Of a stretch of 64,000 bases of DNA, positions 42,067-53,266 are shown piece by piece (the stretch's first letter is position 1; every line of letters begins with the position of its first letter). This stretch comes from Oreohelix idahoensis (Eukaryota > Mollusca > Gastropoda > Stylommatophora > Oreohelicidae). The notes under the pieces were generated by a model. The model worked only from the letters and a program-made list of their open reading frames with translations. It was not told where the DNA came from and did no database searches. Where the stretch lies: contig JAMPIV010000581.1 of assembly GCA_024509875.1 (NCBI GenBank), positions 501,001 through 565,000 on the forward strand, given 5' to 3'. The position numbers and the translations under genes are program-made.

Positions 42067-43908
42067 ATTGAATCCAGTAATGCCACAGCTGGGTATTTCT
42101 TACTAGATCTGGGTTTTTGGGCTTCCGTCTGGGTATCTGGGTAATTTTTTTCCAAATCTGCATTAATCTGGGTATATTTGACAATTGGCATTTACAATGT
42201 ATGTATATTCTGTGCGCTGAGCATTATACATTATATGTATATTACAATTAAATGTCAAACATTATGTGCTATCTATTTTTTATTCCACTTAAATTTAATT
42301 CTTGTTTTTAACCACGTCAATGACGTTGTTTTTTGACTCGTTTACATCAGCTCAAACTGGCATATACACTGTGTTGGGGAAAAAGTAGCTATAACAAGTT
42401 TTTTATCCAACCAAAAGAGCCCTGTCTCCAAGATAAAATTGCTAAAGCGGAGATACTGTTGTCGGCTTTCATGGCAGAACATAATACTCCGTTTTCGCGA
42501 GCTGATCATTTGATTGAATGTTGCAAGCAGATACTTCCAGACAGCCCAATTGCTCAAAAAATGTCAATGAAGCGCACCAAGGCTGCCTATGTGATGCAGT
42601 ACGCCATTGCTCATTTTGAGCGGCTTGAAGTTATAAACATTTGCAGATAACAGAAATTTTCTATACTCGTTGATGAGAGTACTGATATTTCTACGAACCA
42701 GATGTTGGCAGTCGTTGTGCGATTCTGTGACACAAAAACAAAAAAAGTAGTTGTTTCACTGTTAGACCTCATTGAGGTAGAGGATGAGACTGGTCTTGAC
42801 ATGTTTACAACTGTTAAGAAATTGTTGAGCACGCATGAAATCCCGCTTAGTAACGTCATTGGTTTTGTTGCAGATAACTGTGCCACTATGATGGGGACTG
42901 CAAGTGGTTTACAGGCACATCTGAAGAAAGAGATTCCACATGTCTTTGTTCTCTGCTGTGTTTATCATTTATTTGCACTTTGTGCAAATGCTGCCAGCAA
43001 CCACCTACCATCTTAGCAGCGCAGTTTAAACAGTTGTTTCAGAAGAGAGCCTTGATCGTCTGTCTGATCAATGGCGAGAACTGGCATCGTACCGAAAAGA
43101 TCTTGGACATCTAGTGGATGAGGATCCGCCCACATTCTGGCTGGACTGTAACAAGTAACAGATGCTAATAACCAGAAGAAATTTGATGTTTTGGCTGACC
43201 TCATGTGCACGCTTATGGCACTACCTCACTCCTCGGCATAAGTCGAAAGAGTGTTTTCGAAGGTTAACTTAGTTAAAACTAAACAAACCAACAAGCTTTT
43301 GTGTGAAACAGTTTCCAATCGAATACTAGCCAAGCAAGCGAGCAGTTGCCAAAGATGGAGTTTGTCATAAGTTTAATCCTAGTAAATGCGTGGTTGAAGA
43401 TGTGCGTGAAGGACGTTGTCGGCAGAGATATGCAAAGATTTTGGAACTTAACAATCAAGATTCCACGTTGTCAATTCATGCATATGATCTTGACGAAGGA
43501 GGAGTTGTCGACATTAATGCCGAGTCTCTGACAAGTGACATTTTTCAACAGTAACAAGTTACAACTAACATTTTATATTTAATTTGAGGAACATTTTGTT
43601 AATGTAACTAATGTAAGTATATTACTGTTAAAATATCTCATTTTCAAGAGTTCATATATTGGGGTGTTATTAAAATCATTTTTATTTAATTGTGAATTTT
43701 TGGTAATAAAAAAAATAATAAAAATGAAGAAATACATAAAAATTGATAGCACACAGATTATTTGTGCTAAAGATGAACATAAAAGATTATGTAAACATCG
43801 TCTATCCCGTGTATTTGAGGCATAAAATAATCTAGGTATTTCTGGTTTTTTTTTAAGAAGAACATCTGGGTTTATCTCTAGAACTTGAGTGGCAACGCTG
43901 ATTGAATC
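42067..43908 (+). mobile_element. hAT DNA transposon with 8-bp TSD
   Basis: An 1,826-bp element (42075-43900) bounded by CAGTAATGCCAC and the complement of CAGCGTTGCCAC, imperfect 12-bp terminal inverted repeats. Perfect 8-bp duplications ATTGAATC lie at 42067-42074 and 43901-43908. Eight-base duplications and CAG-starting termini are typical of hAT elements. The interior holds a decayed hAT transposase. Confidence 0.92.
42333..43560 (+). pseudogene. hAT transposase (ZMYM1/SCAND3-like) relic
   Basis: A frame from about 42333 to 43016 carries one TAA at 42648-42650. It reads AEHNTPFSRADHLIECCKQI, ILVDESTDISTNQMLAVVV (first catalytic Asp), VIGFVADNCATMMGTASGL (second Asp) and VLCCVYHLFALCANAA. 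After a TAG at 43014 the middle is eroded. Near 43215-43345 the C-terminal dimerisation segment survives as LMALPHSSA, a stop, then VERVFSKVNLVKTKQTNKLL. The family resembles hAT transposases found in ZMYM1 and SCAN-domain protein 3. The protein is inactive through several stops, and the zinc-finger N-terminus appears lost. Confidence 0.82.
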
Positions 43909-43954
43909 AGTTCTACAAGTTAACGGTACACAGGAAACAAGGGAAGTCGCTGCC

Positions 43955-44204
43955 GTTGACTTCTCTAACTCAAGATCAGAGTCAGGTACCCATTTACAGC
44001 TGGTTGGACTGATGCGTGACACTCTGATCTTGAGTTAGAGAAGGCAACGGCAGCGAGGAAGGGAACAGGTGTCACGCATCAGTCTAACCAGCTGTAAATG
44101 GATACCTGACTCTGATCTTGAGTTAGAGAAGGCAACGGCAGCGAGGAAGGGAACAGGTGTCACGCATCAGTCTAACCAGCTGTAAATGGGTACCTGACTC
44201 TGAT
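43955..44204. repeat. 88-bp tandem repeat with an inverted arm
   Basis: Two direct units (44023-44110 and 44111-44198) start TCTGATCTTGAGTTAGAGAA and end TAAATGG(A/G)TACCTGAC. Just left, about 43955-44020 is the reverse complement of the unit junction (CTCTAACTCAAGATCAGAGT onward), so the block can fold into a hairpin. The unit contains AACCAGCTGTAAATGGGTAC, also seen in the SINE body at 25302-25330. Confidence 0.85.
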
Positions 44205-44588
44205 AGGGACTTGAAAGCTGCTGATGATGATGATGATTATGATGACTAGCAATTCCCTATAATTAAGGATCTTTTATATTTGGACATGCGCTCTAATATA
44301 ACCGACTAGGTTGAACGGGACGCGCCTCACCAAAACGAGACAAAACTGTAAAAAAAAAAAAGTTCGAGTAAGTTGTATTTTTTCCGGATTACAAAAAAAA
44401 AAAACAAAAAAAAAAAACAAAGGACGGACGGGGTGGGTTAGAGATTTGTGACGTCGCGTAAGACCGTTCGACAATATCCTGCTTGACATTGCAGAATTTT
44501 GGCCTTCTCTGTAAATTATGCAGCTACGAACGAACATGTGTATGTCCTGATATGTGCCAAGCTTCAGCGATCTTTGGTGATCTGTTCC
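44205..44588. other. spacer with A-runs
   Basis: A-runs at 44350-44361 and 44393-44420 account for the lysine- or phenylalanine-rich frames here. Nothing else recognised. Confidence 0.45.
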
Positions 44589-44690
44589 CCTCACGGTCCT
44601 TTTCAGGGCCCACAAAACTGCACCTACCACGGTCCTTTTCAGGGCCCACAAAACTGCACCACAGTCCTGTTTAGGGCCCACAAAACCAAC
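44589..44690. repeat. 36-bp tandem repeat x 3
   Basis: Units contain CACGGTCCTTTTCAGGGCCC followed by ACAAAACTGCACC; the third is shortened (AGTCCTGTTTAGGGCCCAC). The GGGCCC centre is a small palindrome in each unit. Confidence 0.8.
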
Positions 44691-44823
44691 AAAACTGTAC
44701 CCTGGCAAGAAAGCCTTCATTTGTTTTCACCGCTGGGTGTGGAGGGCTGGGTGGAGAGAGCTGGGTGGGGAGTTGGTCCCCTCCCTCACTATGCACTGAT
44801 CCTTGTCAAATATTGACCTAATC

Positions 44824-45450
44824 AGAGCCGGATTAACGTAGTAGCAAAAGTAGCATATGCTACGAGTCCCTTTCTTTTAGGGCCCCGCGCCAATAAATAT
44901 GTACATCATTTTTTGGTCATCTTCTAATACGAGCGTTAAACCAATGATATTGTGATGTATGCCATCTTTAGCGCCTTTTCATTTGATGTTACGAAATTAT
45001 GAGAGAAAGAGCATAACAGGGTGACTTAGTGTGACTCTTCATTACTTTTATCTTAACTGTTTGCGGACAGAAGCAGTCATTTTCTTTGGATTTGTTGAAA
45101 GTCTGTACACTTCTTTTCTGCTTCTACCTACCAGTGGGGTCTCCTTTCTACTGCATTATGTGCTGGCGGTAGTCATAATAAGTCCCATTTGCCCTTTGTG
45201 AAAAGACTGTCAGATACCAGGTGGTCCGCTTGGGCAGATGCGACAAAAGCACTTTTACACAGCTTTTCTGCAATAAAAGAAGTCTTGGATGATATTTCAG
45301 ATAACAATGATCAGAAGGCAGAGTGTCGTCAACAGGCTGGTTGTCTACTTTCAACCATGATGAAGCTAGAAACCGAAATAATGATCATACTGTGGGATCA
45401 AGTATTACAGCGTTTTCAAATGACCAGTGTGTTGCGTACTTTTACATAGA
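44824..45450 (+). pseudogene. second hAT transposase fragment
   Basis: The ORF at 45189-45449 reads FVKRLSDTRWSAWADATKAL, then KEVLDDISDNNDQKAECRQQ and TMMKLETEIMIILWDQVLQR. This is the SDTRW region of hAT/ZMYM1-like transposases, between the catalytic Asp residues and the dimerisation domain. Upstream, CAGAGCCGGATTAACG at 44824 could be the element's left terminus, since hAT ends begin CAG. It is not the missing middle of the 42075 element, because intact termini and a TSD close that one off. Right terminus and catalytic residues were not found. Confidence 0.65.
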
Positions 45451-45657
45451 TGTCAGTTTTAAGTCTTGCCTGTGTTAAAAGATTACGCACCATTCTTATG
45501 ATAGGAATATTATTTGTGCGTATGATTTATCACGCACGTGTGTGCACTATGTAGTGTATGAGAGACTCATAGCGCACGGGTTTCTAAGATCGGGAGATGA
45601 CGTCAGAGAGTGATGTTGAAGGGTCGAGCCGGACTGATGGTCCGTATTTATTATATT

Positions 45658-45874
45658 GTGTCCCTTACAAAGAGCCAAGGATCCAGACCCCAAGGACGAC
45701 CCAGAGTCCGCTGGGAGGACAACATTAGACAATCTTTGAAGGACCGAGGACTAGAATGAAACCAGGCCAGGAGGAAGACAGCCGATAGAATAGTCTGGCG
45801 CTCTCTCTTCCTAACCTCTACACCTCACGGTAGAAGGGGAACGACTAAGTAAGTAAGTAAGTAAGTGTCCCTTA
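45658..45874 (+). mobile_element. 5'-truncated LINE with 10-bp TSD
   Basis: A 197-bp LINE 3' end (45668-45864) encodes KSQGSRPQGRPRVRWEDNI and related tail residues, then ends in AAGT simple repeats. Duplications GTGTCCCTTA lie at 45658-45667 and 45865-45874. It is the same family as 26769-27424, in the opposite orientation. Confidence 0.88.
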
Positions 45875-47699
45875 TCAGTGGAAATTATTTCGATAATGGA
45901 GGACTGGCCTTCTTATCAGAAGCCCATGTCAATGTGGTATACGTAAGTCTCGCACCCAGATATTAATAAGATATATTATATATGAATTTTAGTGATGTCT
46001 CCACTCTTGCTGGCATCTAGCTGGAATCCACACGTCAGGATTTCATGAATGGATCAGCTGAGCTGTTAGCTTCACTTATGAAACGTAGTGATAATTCTAC
46101 GAGTGAAAGTATGATAAAGATGGATCTTAAAAAAATGTATTATGAAGTGCCGACATCTTGATCTTGGCACGTATGGAGAGGTTAGCCAAGGATAGTATCT
46201 AACCTGTATATTTATCTTGATGAAGAAATGTTTGAATCTGATGATTAATCAACTGTCTGAACATTTTATTGAAAGAGTCAATTGAGTAGGACAGTATTTA
46301 TGGATGCATGTTGGAGTATTATTAAAGATGTATATGATGACCGATGTCCTTGGAGAAGGTCAACGGCCGATCCTTTGAAACTATCATAAAGACAGTTTAA
46401 TTGTATGAACTTTAGTTTAGCAAGGAAGAATATTGATGATGGAACTGACTGGAAAGACGTATATTGTCATTAGGAACATTATGCCAGATTTGCACCATCC
46501 TATTTTATTATTGATCGTCCATGTATCAAACGTCTAGTCTGCTATTGAATACCATGTTCGTAACTGTGAATCGTGTATGTGAATAAATTCGTTGAACTTT
46601 ATGACCCGCCTTGGCAGTATACTTCAGTTACCAAAGCTCGGAATTGACACGTCTGAAGTTTGATTTTGAATTCGCGTTAATAGCACGAACTGGCAGTATT
46701 CAAAATACCACCATCAACACCTTCAAACGTACTAACATAAGAAATACGACTCCAACACAGTGCTTCTTTGCAATCTTCTGACCAAGATTTGAATACAGCT
46801 TGTGCACTCTATGAATCCCTGCAGGGGTATATTCAAGCTATGCGGTCTACGAGACATGAGAAGGCGCTGAAGATGGATAGGATACACACTGAGCAAACTT
46901 GCTTATAGCTTTACCAGGCAGTCCAATGGGACGCGCCTCGCCAAGAAGCGGCAAACATTTTACATTAAAAATAATAAATAAACAAATACCCATGCTACCA
47001 GTCTGCCTGCGAAATGCATAATAGACTAACCCGCAACCCCTACCTGTCAAATGTACCCGCCCGCAGGCGAAAAAAAAAAATTATTGTAAGAAAAAAAAAA
47101 GAAGAAATAGTACGGTGCTCAAATTGGGTAATAAATTGCCAAAATATTAATTTGACGGTGAATTAACGCACAAGTACCGATTAGATTTATCTTCGGCATC
47201 AGTGAAAAACTGAGATTGACTTTGTTATTTTCGTGATACGTTGAGAATCTCAAATATACTGGACCCTTTGTGCTCCTATTTTCTACTTATCTATACAGGA
47301 ATTTGAAAGCTGCAACCAAGGTGTTCAATTCAACGCTCAAGACAACAGGAGGCTGACACTTGGGAGTCATGACCCAAGTGGGCCACCCCCCTTCCCCCCA
47401 TCCCCGTCCCTGAGTGTTAAGGGGATTAATGGGCCGAAACACTTGATCGATGGGGGAATTCTTCTGATGATCAGATTGCCTCCTGTTGTATCGCTCTCTA
47501 TAGAGTTTCCTATCTGATATATATATATATAGATCGTGTTTGTTGGACATAATTTTCTGGTTTTAATCAACATACATTATCCGTTTAATAAGACTAATAT
47601 TACTGTACGTTTACCTAGGTTAATAGTATGTTACTATTTATAACTATTTCTGCATATTTACACAAAATTAAGAATTACTTGGCTACAGCCAATCCCTAC
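45875..47699. other. intron DNA, nothing recognised
   Basis: AT-rich with a poly-A region near 47070-47105 and a C-rich patch near 47385-47405. Short ORFs lack motifs. It lies between the two EGF exons of the minus-strand gene. Confidence 0.4.
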
Positions 47700-47831
47700 C
47701 TTCACAAAAGGTGCCAAAGCGACTACCATCACAAGACTTGCACACACCGGTGTCAATGTGACATTCATCGTGAGTGCAAAATTTCGGACACGACTCTTCA
47801 CAATTATTCCCGTATCTCCCCTTAGGACATT
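47700..47831 (-). CDS. EGF-like repeat exon (host gene, partial)
   Basis: 132-bp minus-strand exon. It reads ECPKGRYGNNCEESCPKFC, THDECHIDTGVCKSC and DGSRFGTFCEG. Eight cysteines are spaced x8, x3, x3, x4, x6, x2, x8, exactly as in the exon at 30031-30165. The acceptor is strong (TTGTTTTTCTTTCAG before AATGTCC) and the donor is GAAG|GTAGGG. Both borders are phase 1, so the exon can be added or skipped without breaking frame. It would be the upstream of the two exons, separated by a 17.5 kb intron packed with mobile elements. The full protein is likely a multi-EGF secreted or membrane protein (MEGF or scavenger-receptor-F type); orthology cannot be set from two repeats. Confidence 0.82.
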
Positions 47832-48834
47832 CTGAAAGAAAAACAAATAGTTGAAAAGTTATCTCAATGACAAGCTATTGGACATTGTGTTGTAGGTTGT
47901 CCGAAGATAAAACTGACATTCACTAGTTTCAATTTCAGACAAAAGTTGAAAAAGGTAGTGACGACACGCACAACTAAAATATTAACTGATTCCGTACGCA
48001 AGATCTAATAATAGATGCAAAGGCCGAACGCTGTAGACGTAAGATCTTTTAAAAGACGCTGATTTATTTCATTGTTTCTTTCTATTCTGATATTTTACAC
48101 TGCCCGGAATTTATCTCGAACGGAAGTAAACACAAAACTGGGCAAATTTCAACAAGCTTCAACGTCTTTTATTTGCGTTTGAACGGATTTTTTCACATTT
48201 ATCTTCATCTTTAATCGTGTTTTGTCGTATCGCCATAATGGCTGAAAAACACATAGGATATGTTACTAATATGTGAACAGTGAACAAACTGTGTGATCAA
48301 CCATAACTTTCTTACTTTTTCTGTGTTTCTAAATGGATTACCTGCACAAAGAGAGCAGTGAAACTGTATTGTGATAACAATTTATGTTACAAGCCTTACG
48401 TAAGTCGAAAATTTTTGTTCAAAATTTCAAGTTATCTTTTTTTCCGTGTACATGTTATCTGTTATAACATAAACATAACATAAAATTAGCTAGAAAGGCA
48501 TATGGATTTATATTGTTCATCCAATGTACTTTAATTTGATATATAATATGTTATACTTAACTCATGATTAGACACACATTGTCAGTAAACGTAAATTATG
48601 TATGTGTAAATTTTTGGGGCTTAAAAATAATTCCATCCAGAGCTGAAAATAATTACGTACGGAAAGAGTAGAAGCACGGTTGATGAGCGTACTATCTCTG
48701 AGGAGAGTATTACCATACAGTGGGATAATGTGACAGAAGATGTCAGCCACATTATATTACGTTTTTATATGACTAGGCTTAATGTGAGCTTTTGAAGAAG
48801 ACAGGTAAAGAAAAATACTTACTTAATACTTAAT
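47832..48834. other. upstream intron DNA, nothing recognised
   Basis: AT-rich; the minus ORF at 48568-48750 has no motif. Confidence 0.4.
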
Positions 48835-50670
48835 CTTTTACTCAGAGTGTAGAGGTTTGCTAGTGAGAACGCCAGATTTATCGGCTGTCTTCCCATACGT
48901 TAGGTTGCTCTGCCCAATACTAAATATAGCATATAGGCTTTGTCTGATGGAAACAATGTAGCTGGGAATTCCATAAGCCTTCAGTATTTCTCTTTTGCTG
49001 AGGAATAACCGATTTATTGCATGAAAACGTGTCCCAGGTGCTGCTCTTGGGTAGCCAAATCTTCTTTAATGCCTCTCTTCCAGTCTATGACAGGTCCTAG
49101 ATATTTAAAGTGGTTGACCTGCTCCAAGATCTGTTCCCCCAGCTTAATCTGATGACCTCTTTCTTCTCATAATATCACCATGGTTTTTATTTTGGAGCTA
49201 CTGATTATTACATCCCTCTCTTCTCCAGCTCTTCCTTCCAGACTTGTAGGTTGGATTAAAGATGTGCCTCTTATTTAGCAATCAGGGTAATATCATCGGT
49301 AAATGCCAGCTCGGAAATACAAACCTGTCTCATCTTTAGTTACCCAACTGAATATTTTATTGTCCTCTCGTTACATGATTTGGTGACATCATCCATGAGG
49401 AGTATGAATAGATATGCTGACAGGATATCACCTTGTCTTATACCAGTGGTGGCTCTCAACTCTTTTAACTTATGGTTTGCCGTCCTCACATAATTTCTGC
49501 AAGACTTGTAGATGATCTGCATAGCATGTATCAGAGGTGCTGGAATATTCTTTTTGCCAAGCAGTCCCACAGTATGCTCCAGTTGACCTTGTTAAATGTC
49601 TTTCCCAGATCCAAGAAACCAAGATGAATCTTACTATTATACTCAAGGGCCTTTTCACTCAGAGCATATTTTACCAGGGGAACCGAGAAGTGATATTCCT
49701 ATATGATTTCCACATTGTCGGTTGTCACCATTTTAAAAAAATGTGTTTTATGATTGTCACAGTATAGACATTCGCCGAAATATTAAGTTGGTCACGCTGG
49801 GGAGTGACAACATTGATAGAATAAAAAACCCGTCTGGTCAGGTGACTCAGAACGGAAGAGGATATAAAGCTTTTGGCGCAAATCATTAGAGGTGATGGCC
49901 GTCGTCCTGGGAGGACGTTGTCCCTTTGTTAGCAGTTTTGCTGGGAGTAATTGGATGCCATTGGAGTCATAGTTCTTGCTAGTTATTCATATTGTCAGGA
50001 TTAGTGCTTTATTTCTCGAGGGGTTGTGTAAGCTTTCTCGAGCGGCTTTTCTGTGGACCATGTATGATTATTTATGTTGCATTTGAGTATTGCTTTACTA
50101 CAGTACAGGGCTTTGCCCGTGAGCGAAAGTCATGGTGTTATTCACTGGATAGAATATGTCGGTGATGATGTTACTGTTAGATTGAGTTGTTGTTTATGGC
50201 AAGCTAGATTGGCATTTATATTGCATTGTTTTCTCATATGTATTGCCAGCCGTGTATGGCTTCTGTGTGTGCAGTATTTATTAAATGGACTGTACCTGCT
50301 CCAGGTGTTATTGGTTAATTAATGTCACCTACTGTATGCTATGGTCGTCCCCTAGTGGTTTGAGCCAAGTGTATGAAAGTATTCAGAAAAACCATAGTGT
50401 AAGTAGTTTATCTTTGACAATGATAGCAATTTTCCAATACTTTGGTATGGTCTTGTTGCACCAAGCTGCCTGTAGGACCCTTAAGAGTAATAGGTCACCT
50501 GCTGCTGCCATGTACTTAACCATCTCTGGTGTTATACCATCATTTCCTACTGATTTGCTCCTCTTGATTTACTCCAGTGCTGCCGTCATTTCTTCCAACT
50601 TGATGCTATCTTCGCCACCATTGGTTTCTTTTTCTGTACTAGTGGATATAATTTCTAATGTTTGACTTTG
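48835..50670 (-). pseudogene. LINE reverse transcriptase relic, interrupted
   Basis: Minus-strand non-LTR retrotransposon. From right to left: RT N-terminal part at about 50650-50410 (IKRSKSVGNDGITPEMVKYM; CNKTIPKYWKIAIIV); a 710-bp block of unrelated DNA (about 49690-50400); RT core at 49660-49200 (TTGIRQGDILSAYLFILLMD and the catalytic FTDDITLIAK near 49290); then the tail with LGEQILEQVNHFKYLG and a decayed 3' end at about 48835. Several stops and frame changes occur. It is the same or a closely related family to the truncated copies at 26769 and 45668. Its right side is cut by element C at 50676. Confidence 0.8.
49690..50400. other. unidentified block inside the LINE relic
   Basis: The LINE coding is missing here and unrelated sequence takes its place. 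No terminal repeats, duplications or coding motifs were recognised, so it may be an insertion or a replacement. Confidence 0.4.
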
Positions 50671-50675
50671 CTCAC

Positions 50676-52153
50676 TGTTACGTGCAGTCTTTGATATCTT
50701 ACAATATTATACATAGGTAATTTTTTAGTGCTTAAGGGAAAGTCATTATTGAGTTACTTCCCTTGAAAGTTGTGCCATCTCGTCGATCAAACTCCGCGGA
50801 TAAATCCATTTTACTGCGATTTATTCGTTGTTTGGGTAATAATAGATTGTTCTTGCTTCAGAATATCTATGGCCTGAATTTATGTGTATTGTTTGTCTGA
50901 GTAGGACGAGTCTGTCTTATATCTGTATATCTTTACATATCTAAGTCGAACTATATGTTCTGTTGTCTCTAGAGAGGTCAAAGGCTATTCGGCGGATGTG
51001 TCGCTAGAGTGTGGTGTGATTTGGCTTCGTCCTGATAGGGACTGTGTGTTTCCTATGTCGGCCTGTCGCCGGGAAAAAGTGATCTCAGTATTTGTGGGGA
51101 AAGTGATAGTCGTCTAAACCTATCGTGTATGCTTTACCCCAGTGTTTATTCATATTGCCAAGGAATGGCAGTTTCATATTCCCTCTACCAAGGTAATCAA
51201 AGATACTCTTATGAACTCTCGATCGAAGCCACCATTTTCGATAGTTACGATTTGAATGTCTAAGAGAATATATTTGACTCGATGAAAACGACTTCGATTC
51301 CTAGCAGCACTATATCCTGTAGATTGCAGTCAATTGTTCATGATCAAATCTACAGAGCAATGCAATGTTTTATGAATGACTAACTTTAGGACAGATTCAT
51401 TATCTGCATCCAAACGTGAGTGACAGTTCACGAGTGAAGCCATCTTGGAACCAAAACATGTAGCGACTTTCAAGAAGAGAAAGGGGATGCCCGTATTATC
51501 GCTTGTTTAGTCCAGAGATCACTGCTACACATGAGAACCCGTTATTAGCGGTTCAATATTATTATATGAAAAAATATGTGCTGAACATTATGTTGAAGAA
51601 TCGTCGCTAGACGAGATTAGGTTTAGAAGCCATCTGAAATATTGTTTATAAGCTGACGTGCTCAGTCAGTGAAGTCAGATGATATATGTATGGGCGATAC
51701 TGAGTGCTTGGCTACTGACAGTCCATTATACACTTATTCTACATGAGTGCCCATGTAACATTGCAAGACCATTTATCCACTGTACTATGATGTATTATGC
51801 CAACCTGTGATTTGTCACTATCTGTGCTGTCGAGTGTGTACGTCCAATTAAACTTTAGAAAAGGTACACAGTCGTTGGTGTCGATGACTTCCAGTCATAC
51901 ATGAGTGTGAGAAAAGAACATTTGTCAACAACACGAACCCTTATCATCATTCGCACATTGTACACTCAATCCATGTCTACACACCACTGCGTAGGTCAAG
52001 TTGACATTCCATACACTACAGTGGAGCAAACAACACCATAGAGATCTTATCAACTGATGATGATGATGATGTCTGCTTCCATCCACTTATATCTATCTTT
52101 TGGTGGATATCATTAACGGGAATAAAAATCCAACATTATTATCAACTTTATCA
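50676..52153 (+). repeat. element C LTR1
   Basis: 1,478 bp, TGTTACGTGCAG ... ACTTTATCA. Over most of its length it matches the element B LTR, but about 80 bases before the 3' end differ (CCACTTATATCTATC, then AACGGGAATAAAAATCC) where B has AAGAAAAAGAGACG. Confidence 0.95.
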
Positions 52154-53266
52154 ACTGGTGGACCAGCTTTCTGGGTTTGACCTCGCAGAAGTTCAGAAGT
52201 CAACAGATTACCGATACCAGACCGTTTCCTGTGGCTGATACGACACACTTGCAGTATTGGTTTGCTCTTTGTCAACACTTCGTCACGTGACCTGTCAAGT
52301 GAATGCAGTATGTAGGCCAGCGTTGTTGACAGTTTTACATTAGACATTACAGAGTTTCACAGAACAGTTGGATCAATTCTTGTCAATGTTAACAGGAAGA
52401 CAGTATTTGTGTACTAAGAAGTCCTATTTTCATCGATGGATCTTCTTGTTTTCCATATATGAACTTTAATATTTAAGGCCAGAATGTTTAATTGAATAAA
52501 GTGGCAGTTTGTTTATTTTCATAAAAATAACTTTGCCATTACTGTAAAACTGAGCCTATTTTGCAACACATACTATCATACACATAATTTATATATATTT
52601 ATGTTTACATGTTATTTGTTTGTATAGTATGTTAGTTTCTATGTCAGCGGGTTGTGTTTAAGGTTGGGCGGCGTCCTCACAACAGAATATCCCACGTCAT
52701 AGAGGGTCCGTTGTGGGCGTTTTCTATAGGTGCAATTTTCTTGATTGAAAATTTGCTGCGACAACTGTTGCTTTTGTGTTAGCTGTGAAGACTGTAATTA
52801 TTGTTATTTTTGTAATATTTCTTTGTTCTTTAGTTTTGTTTTGAGTTGTTTGTAATTTGTTGGTCTACTCTTTTCTATCTTTCAGTTCTATTCACAATTT
52901 GTATTCATATATTGTGACGTCATTGGTGTTGTTATTCTTTGCAGATTCAGTGATTATTTTCATTGATTTCCCTATTTGATTTATTTTGATTTCTGCAAAC
53001 GTTCTTGTATTGTCAGTCCTATTTGTACTTTATGTATTCTGTTGGTTGACATATGTTTTATATAGGTATATTTCATAAGACACAATTGCCTGTGCACTGC
53101 ACTTGGATTATGGTATAGACCAGTACCTGATTATTATTACTATTATACAAGACCTTATTAAAGGCTTGTGACCCACAGATATTGGGATAGTATACTGATT
53201 AATCAAGTCATTAAGAACTTGTGGTATTATTATTATTTCAGGTGATTAGTATTATTGTTAGACACC
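52154..53266 (+). other. element C1 leader with PBS
   Basis: PBS candidate TGGTGGACCAGCTTTCTG at 52156-52173, the same as in B. The leader is non-coding, AT-rich, and has TTATTATTATTTCAG before the ATG, a possible splice acceptor. Confidence 0.75.

Noticed and set aside
44274..44720. 148-codon minus-strand ORF
   Set aside because: It is made of A/T-run translation (Phe-rich) and the 36-bp tandem repeat (LWALKRT units).
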